Shown here piece after piece: positions 11,444 to 23,089 of a stretch of 64,000 bases of DNA. Source of the stretch: Stropharia rugosoannulata (taxonomy: Eukaryota > Basidiomycota > Agaricomycetes > Agaricales > Strophariaceae); contig JANCIK010000009.1 in the NCBI GenBank assembly GCA_028532985.1, positions 1,860,001-1,924,000 on the forward strand. Direction: 5' to 3'. Each line of letters opens with the position of its first letter. Position 1 is the first letter of the stretch. The notes under the pieces were generated by a model that was not told the origin of the DNA, made no database searches, and worked only from the letters and a program-made list of their open reading frames with translations. The position numbers were made by a program, and so were the translations under genes.

Positions 11444-11875
11444 CTATGTTTTACGACCATGCGAAGTAGTATAGCTTCCACGGTATCCGACTTCAGCAAC
11501 ACATCTACACTGGGCACATTTCATCACCTCGTGCCCCTGGCGATTCAATTTTCCCGACTCTACGTCGGCTACTTGGGGCTGTCCGATTCGACCGTTTATT
11601 TTGGCCTCTGTCAGCCTGTCATGTATCTCAACCTCCGTAACTTTCGCAGCAAGAGTTAGGGTGCGGGTGGGATGTATACATGAGGATGGGTTCACAGCAG
11701 GGAAATCCCAGCATTGCCTTGTTTGAGAAGACGTAGTTTGGGCGTAGTAGCCCATCACAAGTTGCTCAGTACAATATTCAGAATATGTTGATGTATCACC
11801 CTGCCGCATATTATTGAGAAACAAAAAAACAATCCAGTTGCTTGAAGCAGCGATGTTTTTCCATAACCTTTGCAT
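11444..11875 (-). CDS. Uncharacterised protein with terminal CxxC
   Basis: Single open frame of 143 codons from the ATG at 11875 (MQRLWKNIAASSNWIVFLFL). I do not recognise the family. Visible features are a hydrophobic stretch near the N-terminus, the segment YSEYCTEQLVMGYYAQTT, a basic/acidic middle (KVTEVEIHDRLTEAKINGR) and a CAQC pair near the end (VMKCAQCRCVAEVGYRG) that could be half of a metal site. It is divergent from the PPWD1 homologue with 162 bp between starts, which supports it being a real gene. An additional 3' exon cannot be excluded. Confidence 0.5.
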   Translation of the reverse strand: MQRLWKNIAASSNWIVFLFLNNMRQGDTSTYSEYCTEQLVMGYYAQTTSSQTRQCWDFPAVNPSSCIHPTRTLTLAAKVTEVEIHDRLTEAKINGRIGQPQVADVESGKLNRQGHEVMKCAQCRCVAEVGYRGSYTTSHGRKT

Positions 11876-12037
11876 GGTCTTCACTTGTAGTAACGTTGAA
11901 CTGGCGATGGCACTATGAACTTGACAGAACTTGGTCGTTTTAGAAATGATTTAGAATCCCATTTTTCACACGCTACTCACCTCGTACTGTGGTGAACATG
12001 TTAATTAGGAACTGCGCTCTGTACTTAAGACTCAACC

Positions 12038-14555
12038 ATGTCAGAATTGGATGACACACAAGACGCGACCGTCCTAGGCAAACGAGATCGTAATGGACAC
12101 AGCGCAGAAGGTGCTTCTGACAGCGCAGAACCTGTGAACAAGAAACCTGCCACCGATGAGGAGTCGGACGACGACGATGTTGGTCCAATGCCATTATCAG
12201 CCGATGCAGTCGTGAAAAGGAAAAAACGAAAAGGTCTTCAAATTATGTCTTGTTTTCTGTTGCTTTCCTCTGACACCCACAGACAGTACTCCCACATGAA
12301 CGATTATACCTGGAGCACATCCCCAATACAGATCAGTATTATAGGTCATTCATGCATCGGGATGCTGTCAATTTTTGTGTCGTTACCAAGTACGTCTCGT
12401 CGTCTGAGAGGAAGCGTCTTCATACTTACTTTCTTCAGAACCGAATTTGTTATTACTACATCAGTGGACGGCATAGTAAAGTTGTGGAAGAAGCAAGAAC
12501 AGGGCATCGAGTTCGTGAAAGTGTACCGTGCCCACTTGACACCCGTTGTTGGTGTATCAACCAGCGCCGACGGACAACTCTTTGCTACTGTTTCAGAGGA
12601 TATGACGGCCAAGGTATTCGATGTAGTAAACTTCGGTAAGTGTACCGGTTTGTTCTACTTTCGTCTCTTAATGCTCATGCAATACGAAGATATGATAAAT
12701 ATCATCAAATTGGGCTTCAAGCCTCATTCCTGCTGTTGGGTCCATAAACGTGGACAGGCCCAAGGTCTACTGGCTGTGTATGTCCTAAAAATATGTTTAC
12801 GGAAAAACTTATTCATTCAGACTCAGTGCAGATGCATCGTCTGGTATGATCCGACTATATGATGGAAGAGGGGGCGACAAACCTTTGGAAACTGTTGAAT
12901 CAGTGCATCGGTCCCCGGTACATGTGATGACTGTCCGTATTTCCCTACACCTGCATTTCCGCGCAGGCTAACGTACTATAAACAGTATAGCGAGCAATAC
13001 GACACTGTTATTTCAGCAGACGAAGGCGGTTTTGTCGAATACTGGAGACCGACGGAACCTTTCACCCTGCCTCCCAATTTCCCAAAAACCTGGTCGTTCA
13101 AGAGTGAAACAGATCTATACGAGTTCAAGAAGGTATTTTCACCGTCCCTGGCATAAAGCAGCGTATATTAATATTTTGTGTTTATGCAGAGCAAATCCAC
13201 TCCGACATGTATTACTCTATCTCCTGATTCTTCCTCATTTGTTACCTTTTCTCTTCCTGATCGCCAGGTCAGGGTGTTCTCGTTCCTGTCTGGAAAACTG
13301 TCACGAAAATACGATGAATCTCTTGAGGCAATTCAAGAAATGCAGCAGGCCGGGACAGCGATCTACAGAGTGGAAGACATGGAATTTGGTCGCAGGCTTG
13401 CTGTTGAAAGAGAATTAGAGCTTCCTGATCCTGATGGACATATACCTGGGCGGTGGAATAATGCCGTATGGGATGAAAGTGGAGCATTTATTATATACCC
13501 GTCGTTGTTGGGGATAAAAGGTAAGTTCTCGTTATCACCTTGCATTTATGAAGAGTGCATTCTGACTGATATGAAGTGGTTAATATTGTTACTAATCGAG
13601 TGGTTAAACTACTGGGTCGGGATGAAGTTGTAAGATTCTTGAATGTCAGCCTGTATCAGGGAGCGCCTGCTAAGAAGACTATTACTACCATGGTGCGCCA
13701 AGCCGTCATGTTGCGTTTACTATGGCATTTATTCTCCATTCCCCTCCGTTTTAGGCAATGGCAGCTTCCGCAAATCCAATCCTTGCTGATAAAGGCCAGC
13801 GCGATCCTACCTTGTTTTGCACGGGATATAAAAAATCTCGATTCTACCTCTTCACTCGATCAGAACCTGAGTGCGTGTGTTGTGTTATTTATTTCTTAAC
13901 GCGTTCTGACTCGACTTCCAGGGATAACAAATCGGGAGAACGTGACGTGTTCAACGAAAGGCCTACCAGAGAAGAGCAGAATATTGCAACTACCGCAGTG
14001 GCACAAAAATCTGGGCCATCTCCACTCGCTAATTCTGCAACAATACACACAACTTTGGGTGATATTCATATGCGTCTCTTCCCACAACAAGCACCCAAAG
14101 CAGTGGAAAACTTTGTTGGACATGCTCGCGGCGGCTACTTTGAGGGCGTAATATTTCATCGTGTCATCCCTAAATTCATGATCCAAACTGGGGATCCCCT
14201 TGGAGACGGTACTGGAGGTGTTTCAATATGGGGCAGAGAATTTGAAGATGAGTTTGCTGATGATCTCAAGCATGACCGGTAAGCGCCAGTACTATGTACT
14301 GTTACTTGTTGGTTCTGATGTCCTATTTATTTTTCTAGGCCTTATACGGTCAGCATGGCTAACGCCGGGCCGAATACTAATGGGTCCCAATTCTTCATCA
14401 CGACTAATGCGACGCCGTGGCTGGACAAGAAACACACTATATTCGGTCGGGTTTTGTCGGGATTGGAAGTGGTCCATACCATCGAAAACGTCAAAACCAA
14501 CAAGTTGGATAAACCTTACGATGACATCAAAATAATCAATGTCGACGTGGAATAG
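12038..14555 (+). CDS. PPWD1: WD40-cyclophilin fusion (PPWD1-type peptidyl-prolyl isomerase)
   Basis: Nuclear peptidyl-prolyl cis-trans isomerase with WD repeats; in animals PPWD1 is a spliceosome-associated protein. Eleven exons (12038-12233, 12287-12389, 12439-12635, 12690-12777, 12821-12932, 12986-13132, 13190-13520, 13577-13692, 13755-13870, 13922-14278, 14339-14555) give 659 aa, about the family length. An acidic/basic N-terminus ([22 protein letters not shown]) is followed by [13 protein letters not shown] and WD repeats with recognisable strands ([45 protein letters not shown]). The C-terminal ~165 residues are a cyclophilin domain with [23 protein letters not shown] and the tryptophan segment [14 protein letters not shown], so the isomerase site looks intact. 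Confidence 0.95.
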
Positions 14556-14610
14556 ACTGCCATAACAATTTTATTCCATTCTGTATTCAATTACGCATGA
14601 GCTCGGGTAC

Positions 14611-15654
14611 TCAGAACGTAACGTTATCAACGACTTTTGATGAATGGATTACGTTGCATCTAAGGCCAACATTTTCCGTCAACCGTAACCTTTCTGCGAA
14701 CATTGCTTCTAATCTAGGTGCCAGTATATCTGGTTGACAGGAATCGATGCCCACTGGACACGATAGTTTCATGATTGTATGGCCGGATGTAAATATATCG
14801 TTGTTTCCACTCCCAGAAAGCAGGATACATTCATAGAAGTCCAGAAGACTGCCAGATAAAGTGTGAGGTTTTGACGGAAGTGGAATATATGCGACAGGAT
14901 AGTCAAGCAAAATTGCAGCCAGTGGAACTATCGTTTCTATGCCCACATCAGTTGGAAGAGATATTGTTGGCGGTAATGGCTGCGGTTTCGATATCAGCGC
15001 GTGCAGCAAATCAAGTAAGGCTCGTAAATCATGAGGTATGGTGTGCAGCTGAAGATATCTGGTTAACATTGGTCTTTAGAAGTGCTTACAACTCACACTT
15101 TCGATTGGAGCCACAAGGTGAATGAAGACAGGTGGAAGATGACTGTTGATAGTACTCGGAACTGAGCCAAGAATTGCTCCGAGGTGGTCGGGCAGTAGTC
15201 TTGTATTCACGAAAAAAGATTGCTCTGACGATGGCTCAAAAAGATGCAAAATGTCGCGGAACAAGTTTTTGGTGGGCGGGTTCTAAAATATTTGTGCGGC
15301 TCATCTCGACTCCCATAGCCAGAATTGTGAAGAAATACTTACTTCTCTCAACGAGCCGATCAGGCCAGAAAATACCATTGGGGCGTTCTCTGGGGCTGCC
15401 ACATCAAGAAGGTAGCCTGTCCTGTCGCATATAGGTCATTTGAGTTTGATTTGGTTGATGTATAGCCCTTGAGATGGGACAACGATCTTTACACACCTAA
15501 TGTTGTGTGCTACGAGAGCGAGATCAATAGAAAATAGTTTCCGATGGTAAGCAGAGAAACGTTTCCGTAAATCTGGAGCTGAGAGTATCTGATTCTCGAT
15601 GATGTATACTGTTGCCTGGATTCCCGAGCTCGCACTCTCTACACTGGGTACCAT
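14611..15654 (-). CDS. Conserved-looking protein of unknown function
   Basis: Four exons (15497-15654, 15343-15421, 15097-15282, 14611-15048) sum to 861 nt (286 aa), with clean GT-AG borders and consistent phases, so I believe the gene. I do not recognise a catalytic domain. Segments include IDLALVAHNIRTGYLLDVA, APENAPMVFSGLIGSLRE, LFRDILHLFEPSSEQSFF and LLDFYECILLSGSG. There is no signal peptide or clear membrane segment. It is convergent with the PPWD1 homologue, with 55 bp between stop codons. Confidence 0.7.
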
Positions 15655-16489
15655 GCTGAAAGTTTATTCGTTACGAATGACGATTATATTCTTTAATCCC
15701 GTTGTAATCCCCAATATTATCTCGTTCTTTGATAGGTTCTTGATGATGGGAGTTCGTTGTAAGACATGTTCGACGCTGTGCCACTTGTCCGAGGCATGGA
15801 TTCCGCTACATAATCCAATAGAATCCAATCTACCCGTAACGCAACCGTAACGCATGTGGTCACGATGCTGTTGGAGTTTGGTTGGAGTCGAACGTTCAAT
15901 TGCTTCGTGTGCCACAGCTGATAAATCATAAGGCCTTAAGGCCTTAAGGTTCTATCCAACTGCTACTATGCTGTTCTAAATGACATTCCTCGCAAGTCGA
16001 TCTATTTGGGCCGCATGGTATTTCCGCAGTGCGTACAGCCTACAAAGTTGCGCTGCGTGTAGCCTTATTTGACCTACAGCGCAACTTCGATGTTATAAAC
16101 TATGCCGGAAACTTAGCTAGGGTTAACCCCTCTTACTCTCATCTTTTGGGTCAATAAATGCGTCCACATGTTGATTTTCCAGCTGGACAACAGCCGCACC
16201 GAACAAGCAAGGTCTTGGAACTGATCAGAAAGTTATCAGAAAGCCCAAAGACAGCCTGAGAAAGGCGGCTGGTACTCACTGTGAGGCTGCGTTCTCCACA
16301 ACTTCGTTTCACAGCTTTGCATCAAAGCATGCCCAAAGGAGACTTCCAAAACTTGGTACTTTCTGATCTACTCTCCCATATGCATAGTCTCGATCAGCAA
16401 GTTCGTCTATGACTGTGTCACTGTGATAGTGCAGTTCTTTTACTACCGGAAGTACGGTTACTGTGCAATCAAGCGACAGTGAACATTCA
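15655..16489. other. Intergenic region with a short tandem palindrome
   Basis: This 835-bp stretch is upstream of two divergent genes. The only structured element I see is a self-complementary repeat, AAGGCCTT in two and a half copies at 15930-15949. Short frames on both strands (15664-15929) have no recognisable content. An extra 5' exon of the leftward gene cannot be excluded. Confidence 0.4.
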
Positions 16490-17617
16490 ATGACTCGTTT
16501 TATATTTATACTACTTGCGAGCGAAGGTCACTGTTTTGGATTAATCGACCACTCACATTCTAACATTACTAGACGCCGCCTTTGAAAAGGTCTCTGCTTA
16601 TGTTTTAATGGCGCAATTTGTTTTGCATAGTACGCCCTAATTCACCTATATGTTCTTTTCTGTCTGACGTATGAATCGTCCTCAGGCCATATCGAGGGTT
16701 CAGATCCGACAGGATTCGCTCTCCTTTTTGCGTGGATTTTCTTCAACCTGACATTCATTTTGATTCTTGTCTTATTGGCATATTTATCTTTTCGAAGAAT
16801 ACCACACTCGTTAACCTCTGCATCACCTGGATGGGTTCTCCTTGATCTTGTAAGTCAAGTAACATGAATCCGTACATATATATACCTAATACACAATATG
16901 AAGATTCCATGCGAGAAAGCACCTCGGTCCTGAGCCTAGTACTAAGGGCCTATGCACAGCACAAACAACATTGCTTTAATGGGATTACACCAATGTGAGT
17001 GCAATATAATATCGTGATTTTTAGCCACCATAGTGGTCTGTGTCCGTTTTTATGCTTTTCTGGTACATGACTATTTCCATCTGAAGCATCATTAAAACCA
17101 GAAAACTTATTTCGTTAGTTTTTTCGGCTTCATCGTATGTAACTTCACTGGCTGCTCTGGTTGTAGGTGCCGCTAAATGCACTTCATAACTTTCATTCAC
17201 GTTACGCTTTCAAGGTATCAATAAATCATCCTGATAAAGTCAGCAGGAATTTTACGCAACTCTATTGTGCGTAATCTTCCCCCAAACTGTAAGTAATAGA
17301 TAGGTATTCACTTCGTTTACATGTGGGGCTGAGAATTAACTTGTTCGATGTTTATCTGGCACTGCTGTCTTTTTCATATTCGGCACTCAAGCTGTATGTT
17401 TTGTCTCATCGTTGTCTTTGTGTCTGTTAACAACATTATGAGGCACAGGTTGTAATACGTGTATGGTGTTTTGCTTCCACCACTCGCAATTACAGAACCC
17501 AAAAAGCTCGACCCAATACAAGAAGCACGTAGGAACTCATTCTGGCGAAGATCGGAACCTAATCATAAGGAGATGTATGATCTCTTCAAGGAATTACCTC
17601 CGCTTCCTTCGTCGTAA
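16490..17617 (+). pseudogene. Decayed multi-spanning (7TM-like) membrane protein gene
   Basis: No long open frame, but the coding signal is clear in pieces. Exons 16490-16526, 16573-16629 and 16686-16849 splice cleanly and encode an N-terminus MTRFIFILLASE and a membrane segment (LLFAWIFFNLTFILILVLL). Downstream, hydrophobic segments (TIVVCVRFYAFLVHDYFH at about 17030, LVFSASSYVTSLAALVVG at about 17120, SGTAVFFIFGTQAVCFVS at about 17360) and a polar C-terminal tail (EPKKLDPIQEARRNSFWRR, ending YDLFKELPPLPSS at 17617) are in different frames. Near 16975 the motif LCTAQTTLL is followed by an in-frame TAA, while NGITPM continues in the next frame. I infer a frameshifted relic of a fungal seven-TM protein; an intact gene with unusual introns is the alternative. 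Confidence 0.5.
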
Positions 17618-17788
17618 GCCATTGAGTACCTGAAAAGTCAATAATTAATGCAGATATCTCACTACGTCGTCGTTTATTGCTTGAAGCGAAAACGCATAGA
17701 GGCTAAAATACAAACAGGTTGCATATCGTGTATTGCATATGCTATAAAGACAGAGAAAGAGACCGCCAATGTTCTTGATTATTAATCT

Positions 17789-20700
17789 TCACTCAGAAAT
17801 GTCCATCAAATTGCTAGTTTCAGATATGTCTCCCAGCGGTTCTGGGTCCGCTTTCTTTCTTCGCTCAGTCAAAAATGCTTCTATCTGAGCCTTCAGCTCT
17901 GGTACTTTGTTTATGAGGTAGAGGTTAACAGAGGTAATCCACAAAGGAGGAATGTCGACTCACCAGGAATTACATCCTCAATTGTAAGGGGAGCACGATT
18001 GAAAGGATCTTTGGAATCTGACAACAAATGTGATTTGATTGTCGAGCGGTCGATGATAGTTTTAGATGATGGCAGCCTAACAGGGTCTTTCATAACAGTG
18101 AACATAAGCGGGTCTGTTAATGGAAGTGAGTATATACAACGTGAGTAGAGATTACTATATTACGTACCCAAATATTCGTCAGGAACTTCTCCAAGATCTT
18201 CTTCAGCGTCCAGAGCAGACTTGGCTTCTTCGGCCTTGTCAATAAACGCATATAGCTGGTTAATTTCTTCCTGTGTCTTGAGAGTACGACGAAGGGCGAT
18301 CTCTCCTGCTCTAATAAAGAGCTCTTTCGTGTAACTACGTCCATCGGAAGCAACAGCTTTGATAAATTCTGGCTGGTCACTGAGATTCAAGAACACCTGA
18401 AGGATGTAGCTCAGCAGAACTCGAGGATTGAACTTCAGCTTCTCGGGTTCGCGGACCTTCAGCTCCTGGTACTTCGGACCAACTAGAGCATGTAGGTTGT
18501 AGTCAAGCATAGCTGCGAGGCGGTCCACAATTTCGGGCATCATAAAGGGGGCTTTGGTCTCCGCAGTGAAGATCTTTAAAAGTTCCACTGTTGATTGACC
18601 AAGAGTTGTATAACCCGATGCGTGTCGTTCCAGAGACCGCAGTGTGCCTTCCCTTTCGCGGCGATATTCTAATGGTTTTGCTTCCCATGTAGCCTTGTCA
18701 TCCATTTCAACTTGAATGGTATGGATTTGTGTGAGTTCACTCAATGACTCATCCATGAGGTATGTAACATCGTTGATCATTAGGTTAACAAACCGCACAA
18801 ATTTGTCAACGTTCCTGGAAAAACGATTTAGTTGTTTTCTAGAGATAGTCAGTTTGTGACATACTTCGCCTCGATATTAAGCGCCTCCCTGTGAGTTGGG
18901 TTGTTCCAGACCACTTTGAGGATATAGGAAATATTTCTCCTATAAGTTTGATAGGTTATCCATAGTTCATGTCAGCATACCAGAGCACAAACCTAGCATC
19001 TAAGAATATATTTTAGTACATGAATTTAAAGGTATTCTTTTGCACTCACTGAATTTGTCGTAGAATTGCGAACTAGCACCAGTCTGCTCGACCTCTATCA
19101 GTTATGATTGCAAACTATGAGTGTCTATTATAATATTAAGGCCATAGAACCTGCCTATATAAAAGTGCATCAAAGCATGCATAAGATGCTTCAAAGCCAT
19201 CGGATGTGAATTGAGCATATTTCCCAAGACACCATTTCGTTCTCGGCCATATCCCCATATACTCATAAACAGGACCTATATGCGATCAAAGTAATGTATA
19301 TAACGTCGGCAGATATCTTATAAAAGGTACTGTGCATACGCACATCGTTGATCTTTGACTTTAGGAATGGATTTTTGATGTACCACGTAGACGTAAGGAA
19401 AGTCAAAACGAAAGTCATCAATTCTAATTTTCCAGAGAGCTCGAACTTGTCGGGTGAAGTCCTACAATAATATTATCAGCCATCAAGTTAAATCGATTTA
19501 AGCGATACTCACTGTACTGCGAAGAAGTAATAATCGACGATATCTTCTATGATGTACTCTGGGAGCGCTCTAAAAGACATGTGCACTTCTTGAGGTAAAG
19601 GTAGCCTGTCACATTGTACGAATCAGATCAAGCAGCTGGAATTAGAAAAATGAATAATCACTGGACAAGAGGTGTTGGATGAGTTTTCTTAGGGTCAACC
19701 TGACGAATAAGCCATGTCGATAAGAAATTGGTGAACGCAATAGATCTGTATGTCATTTCAGGATCCAGCAGTCCTGCCTCGTACGAAAGTTGTTGGGCCT
19801 TGATTTTGCCTTGCTCTTTCTTCACGTGGTTTATCGCTGCCTCCGTGCGAGCTTGCATGATGCTCTGCAAAAGTAAGCAAAGCTCCAGATATCTTGCGCT
19901 TGTCAACTCACTCCCATCCATGATCCATCACCGTTTATCATATCCAGCTGCCTCTGAAGGTCGTCGATATGCTTCCCCATATTATTAAATGTCTGAATAG
20001 TTCGTAGATACCCGAAATGGCTCATTGCGATAGTGAGATAAAAGATGTCGGATATGAAGTTCGGAGCGGGTGCTAAAATCGATTACTGATGATTTCCTCT
20101 TGCGATATTGAAATAGACTACAAACCTCCTGGAGCAAGTTTATGCTGATTTTTCCACTGTAGAGCTTCTTCACTTGTTGCTTTAATCCTAGTTTCCTCCA
20201 TCACATCAATGCGCGAGGAATGCAGGTAGTACAAAGGATCTATGCGATCCATCTAAAGTAATGAGTTGAGAAATTCACTTCTCGAATTACATCGTCGAGT
20301 TTACCTTCGTATAGTTGGCATCCATGAATGGTTCAGCGAACCTCAGTAACACACTTTGTAAATTGAACATGAAACTATCAGAAGCCACAGTTGTTGGGTC
20401 AACCTATGATGCGATCAGTTGTTGCATTTAGCAGAGACACAAAAAAAAAGCTCACCTGCATCCCGGATCGTTTTACATTGAGGGAGATTACCCGAGAGAA
20501 ATAGTCGAGAACAGCTTCTCGTGAGTCTGCCGAGGCCCGAACAAGGAGATTGAATATAGAGAAGAGCGAGTTCTAGAAGCAAGTTGTTTAGAACCAATGC
20601 AACAGCATCGTGGAGTACTAACTTGTAGAGTCTTGAGTGTCGCCCTCAGGCTGGCGTAAGTTGACTCGATATCGTCTCTCGACCGCTTTTCGGGTTCAGA

Positions 20701-22287
20701 GAAATAAGTCAAGGCGACCTTGTGCTTTACAAAAAATGTAAGACAATGGTTTATACGCTTTCTGACAAAAAAACAAGACCCACCCATTCCGGGGAGAATA
20801 TTCCAAGCCTACAAATGGGCCCAAAGAGTGATTTTAGCTCGAAATTGGCAGCAGTAGCATTGTTAGGAATCCAGTCTTCCATTCTTGTAATCATCGACGC
20901 GATACTCTTAATCGACACTAGAACTTCCAGTCCGCTTACTACCCCTCGCCAGCTTGAATCACTGCCGCCAAGGCCCTCTGGCCTAAGAAGACATTCATGA
21001 AAAAGTAGACCACGAACAACTGGGCCAAGTATATCATCAATTTCGTTGTCTGTTTCAAAACGTGCCGCGAAGTCTACTAGGAAGGGCTGGACGTCAGATG
21101 GGGATAGTGAATTTGGATTATTTGAATTATTTGACAAGAGAGGAGCGGATAATGCAGAAAGGGATAATAGAGGCTGGACAAGCTCTGAAGGACCGAGAAC
21201 GCGTCTACGGAGGTAAACATATATGAGTAAAGCACAATGGAACAAAATCGAATAATTTACATACCCGGATGGTTGAGGAAACATCTCTGGTTCTTGAAGG
21301 ATGTAGCCCGAATAGCTTATGATGAGCGTACGAATCTTGTTGAGTTCATCGAGTGCTTTAAGACTATCAGCGGGGGCATAATCCTATTTAAATCGCCAAA
21401 AGTAAATTAGTAGCCCGGGTTTTGAGGTACAAACAACTGGCCTTCTTCATGACTGATGAACGTGCTTGGTTTAGCCTCTTCCAGCATCCAATAAGATATT
21501 CAAACACTGTCTGTTGAGGAGGCAGAGACACTAAAACTGGTAGATAATCCAGATCATCTCTTTATTGAGAAGATCAATAATTGTGCAGTGGTGTGGTACA
21601 GGAAAACTCACGTCATTCGTTGCGGATCAAGCTCGAGCCTTGCAATTAGTACCCTATCCAACAATTTAATGTTAAGGTGCTGATCATCTATAGGAAAGCT
21701 TTGTCAAAAACCCGCTACTGATTTCTAGGTTTGGATAAGCTTCCTTACTTATGCCTTCCGCTGTCAATTCTTGAGCAAGATGCTTCAGCCAAACGAGCTC
21801 ATAGCCGCTCTTCTCAGCAACGTTATGCTATTCATACATTTTCGTTGAACATTATATGTAAAATGGGTTATCAAATTAAACGCACACTGAGAGTGACTTG
21901 CAACACGTTCTGCATTGTTTCATGCTCCCAACTAGCTGCATCGAATTTAGCTGGGGCAGACTTCTTTTTCGGCGGAGCAGAGGTCGGCCTACTGGCAGGG
22001 ACTGAAATCGTGGGCGTAGATGATGCAGATGGACGGGGAATAGGCTTCGGTTTAGGTGCTGCAACAGGTGGTGGTAAAGGAGATGCTGAGCCACTTGGTG
22101 TAGTGACCTCGGAAGGTTTTTGTGAGGACGTCGCCATGTTCTGCAGCTTTGCAAGTCTCTTCAACCGAATCTGTAGTTCGCCAACTGTTCAATTACAATG
22201 AAAGGCAGAGTAAATGCTGAGGGGTGTCATTGCACGCTCACGTACGCGGTCGGCGTCATCCTGAGGCGTTGGGGTGTTATCGCTCAT
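17789..22287 (-). CDS. UFD2: Ubiquitin chain elongation factor E4, U-box (UFD2)
   Basis: E4 ubiquitin ligase that extends ubiquitin chains on substrates with Cdc48, in cytosol and nucleus. The gene is long and has many small introns. The N-terminus (ATG at 22287, [14 protein letters not shown], then [12 protein letters not shown]) is followed by a Ser/Pro/Lys-rich stretch. The Ufd2 core helices are readable in many exons, e.g. [67 protein letters not shown] and [20 protein letters not shown]. The C-terminal U-box is [20 protein letters not shown], then [19 protein letters not shown]; the stop is at 17789. Start and stop are clear; I did not fix every one of the many internal exon borders. It is divergent from bL35m with 153 bp between starts. 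Confidence 0.95.
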
Positions 22288-22440
22288 AGTGTATAGTGTA
22301 TAAGAGTGTATTTAGGAAGTTCTGTGGTCGTCAAAGGTGCGTGCGCCGTTGTAGTAAGTGAATGCAGATGTTACAGGAAAGATCAATCAGCGACGGCTTT
22401 GAGTCAAATGCGGGATTACAATTAAATTAGACCACGTGCC
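22288..22440. promoter_or_regulatory. Bidirectional promoter, UFD2 / bL35m
   Basis: 153 bp between divergent start codons, ending in a CACGTG-containing sequence (accacgtgcc) directly before the bL35m ATG. Function is inferred from position. Confidence 0.45.
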
Positions 22441-22875
22441 ATGCCTGCTGTGCCAAAGATTCCGAATGGTAGTCGCCGACGCGCTCTTCCCGACTCTCTA
22501 CACGGCATGTTAGCCCTCAGCCGCCAGCTGCTGTGGGCAGCACAAGAATCTCTTCGAGCTTCTTCACTCTCTATGTCAAGAGTATTCTCTACTAGTCAAG
22601 TTGCTCAGGCAGGGTACAAAATGAAATCCCACTCTGGCGCAAAAAAACGCTGGCGGTCACTCCCCTCAGGCACTTTCAAACGCGTAAATTGGTCTTCTGA
22701 ACGTATGCAACTCTCATGCTTATCGTCACATACTGTATAGGGTAAAGCAGGACACTCGCATATGAACGTCTCAAAGCCTCCAGCACGCAAGAATAGACTC
22801 AGCGCGACTGGTTATTCCACCCCAACACAAACACACAAACTCAAAAAGCTCTTACTGCCGTATGGTTCTGGCTGA
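22441..22875 (+). CDS. MRPL35: Mitochondrial large-subunit ribosomal protein bL35m
   Basis: Bacterial-type L35 protein of the mitochondrial ribosome. Two exons (22441-22683, 22741-22875) encode 125 aa. The first ~58 residues (basic, with LSRQLLWAAQESLRASS) look like a mitochondrial presequence. The L35 domain starts at YKMKSHSGAKKRWRSLPSG, runs over the intron as FKR-GKAGHSHMNVSKPPARK, and ends KKLLLPYGSG. The K-x-x-SGA-KR pattern and the terminal LLPY are diagnostic of L35. An internal methionine (MLALSRQLL) is an alternative start. Confidence 0.9.
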
Positions 22876-23089
22876 GGGGGTGTTGCACACGATATGTTTA
22901 CAATGGTCAGATTCCGATGCCATGTCCGACGAAATGTTGCACTCATTAGTTACAGATCTGTTTATGCTGAAAATATCGTATTTATTTGATCTCAAGAACA
23001 GAGCTTACACGAACAGCATCCTTTCAGAATAGCCTTCCCAGATATCTCTCACAAGTACGCAAGTGAAGTAAAGAAAAACTAGAGTTGGC

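Noticed and set aside
15664..15929. Two minus-strand frames upstream of the 286-aa gene
   Set aside because: They overlap in different frames with no recognisable content. One could be a missed 5' exon, but I could not connect it by phase.
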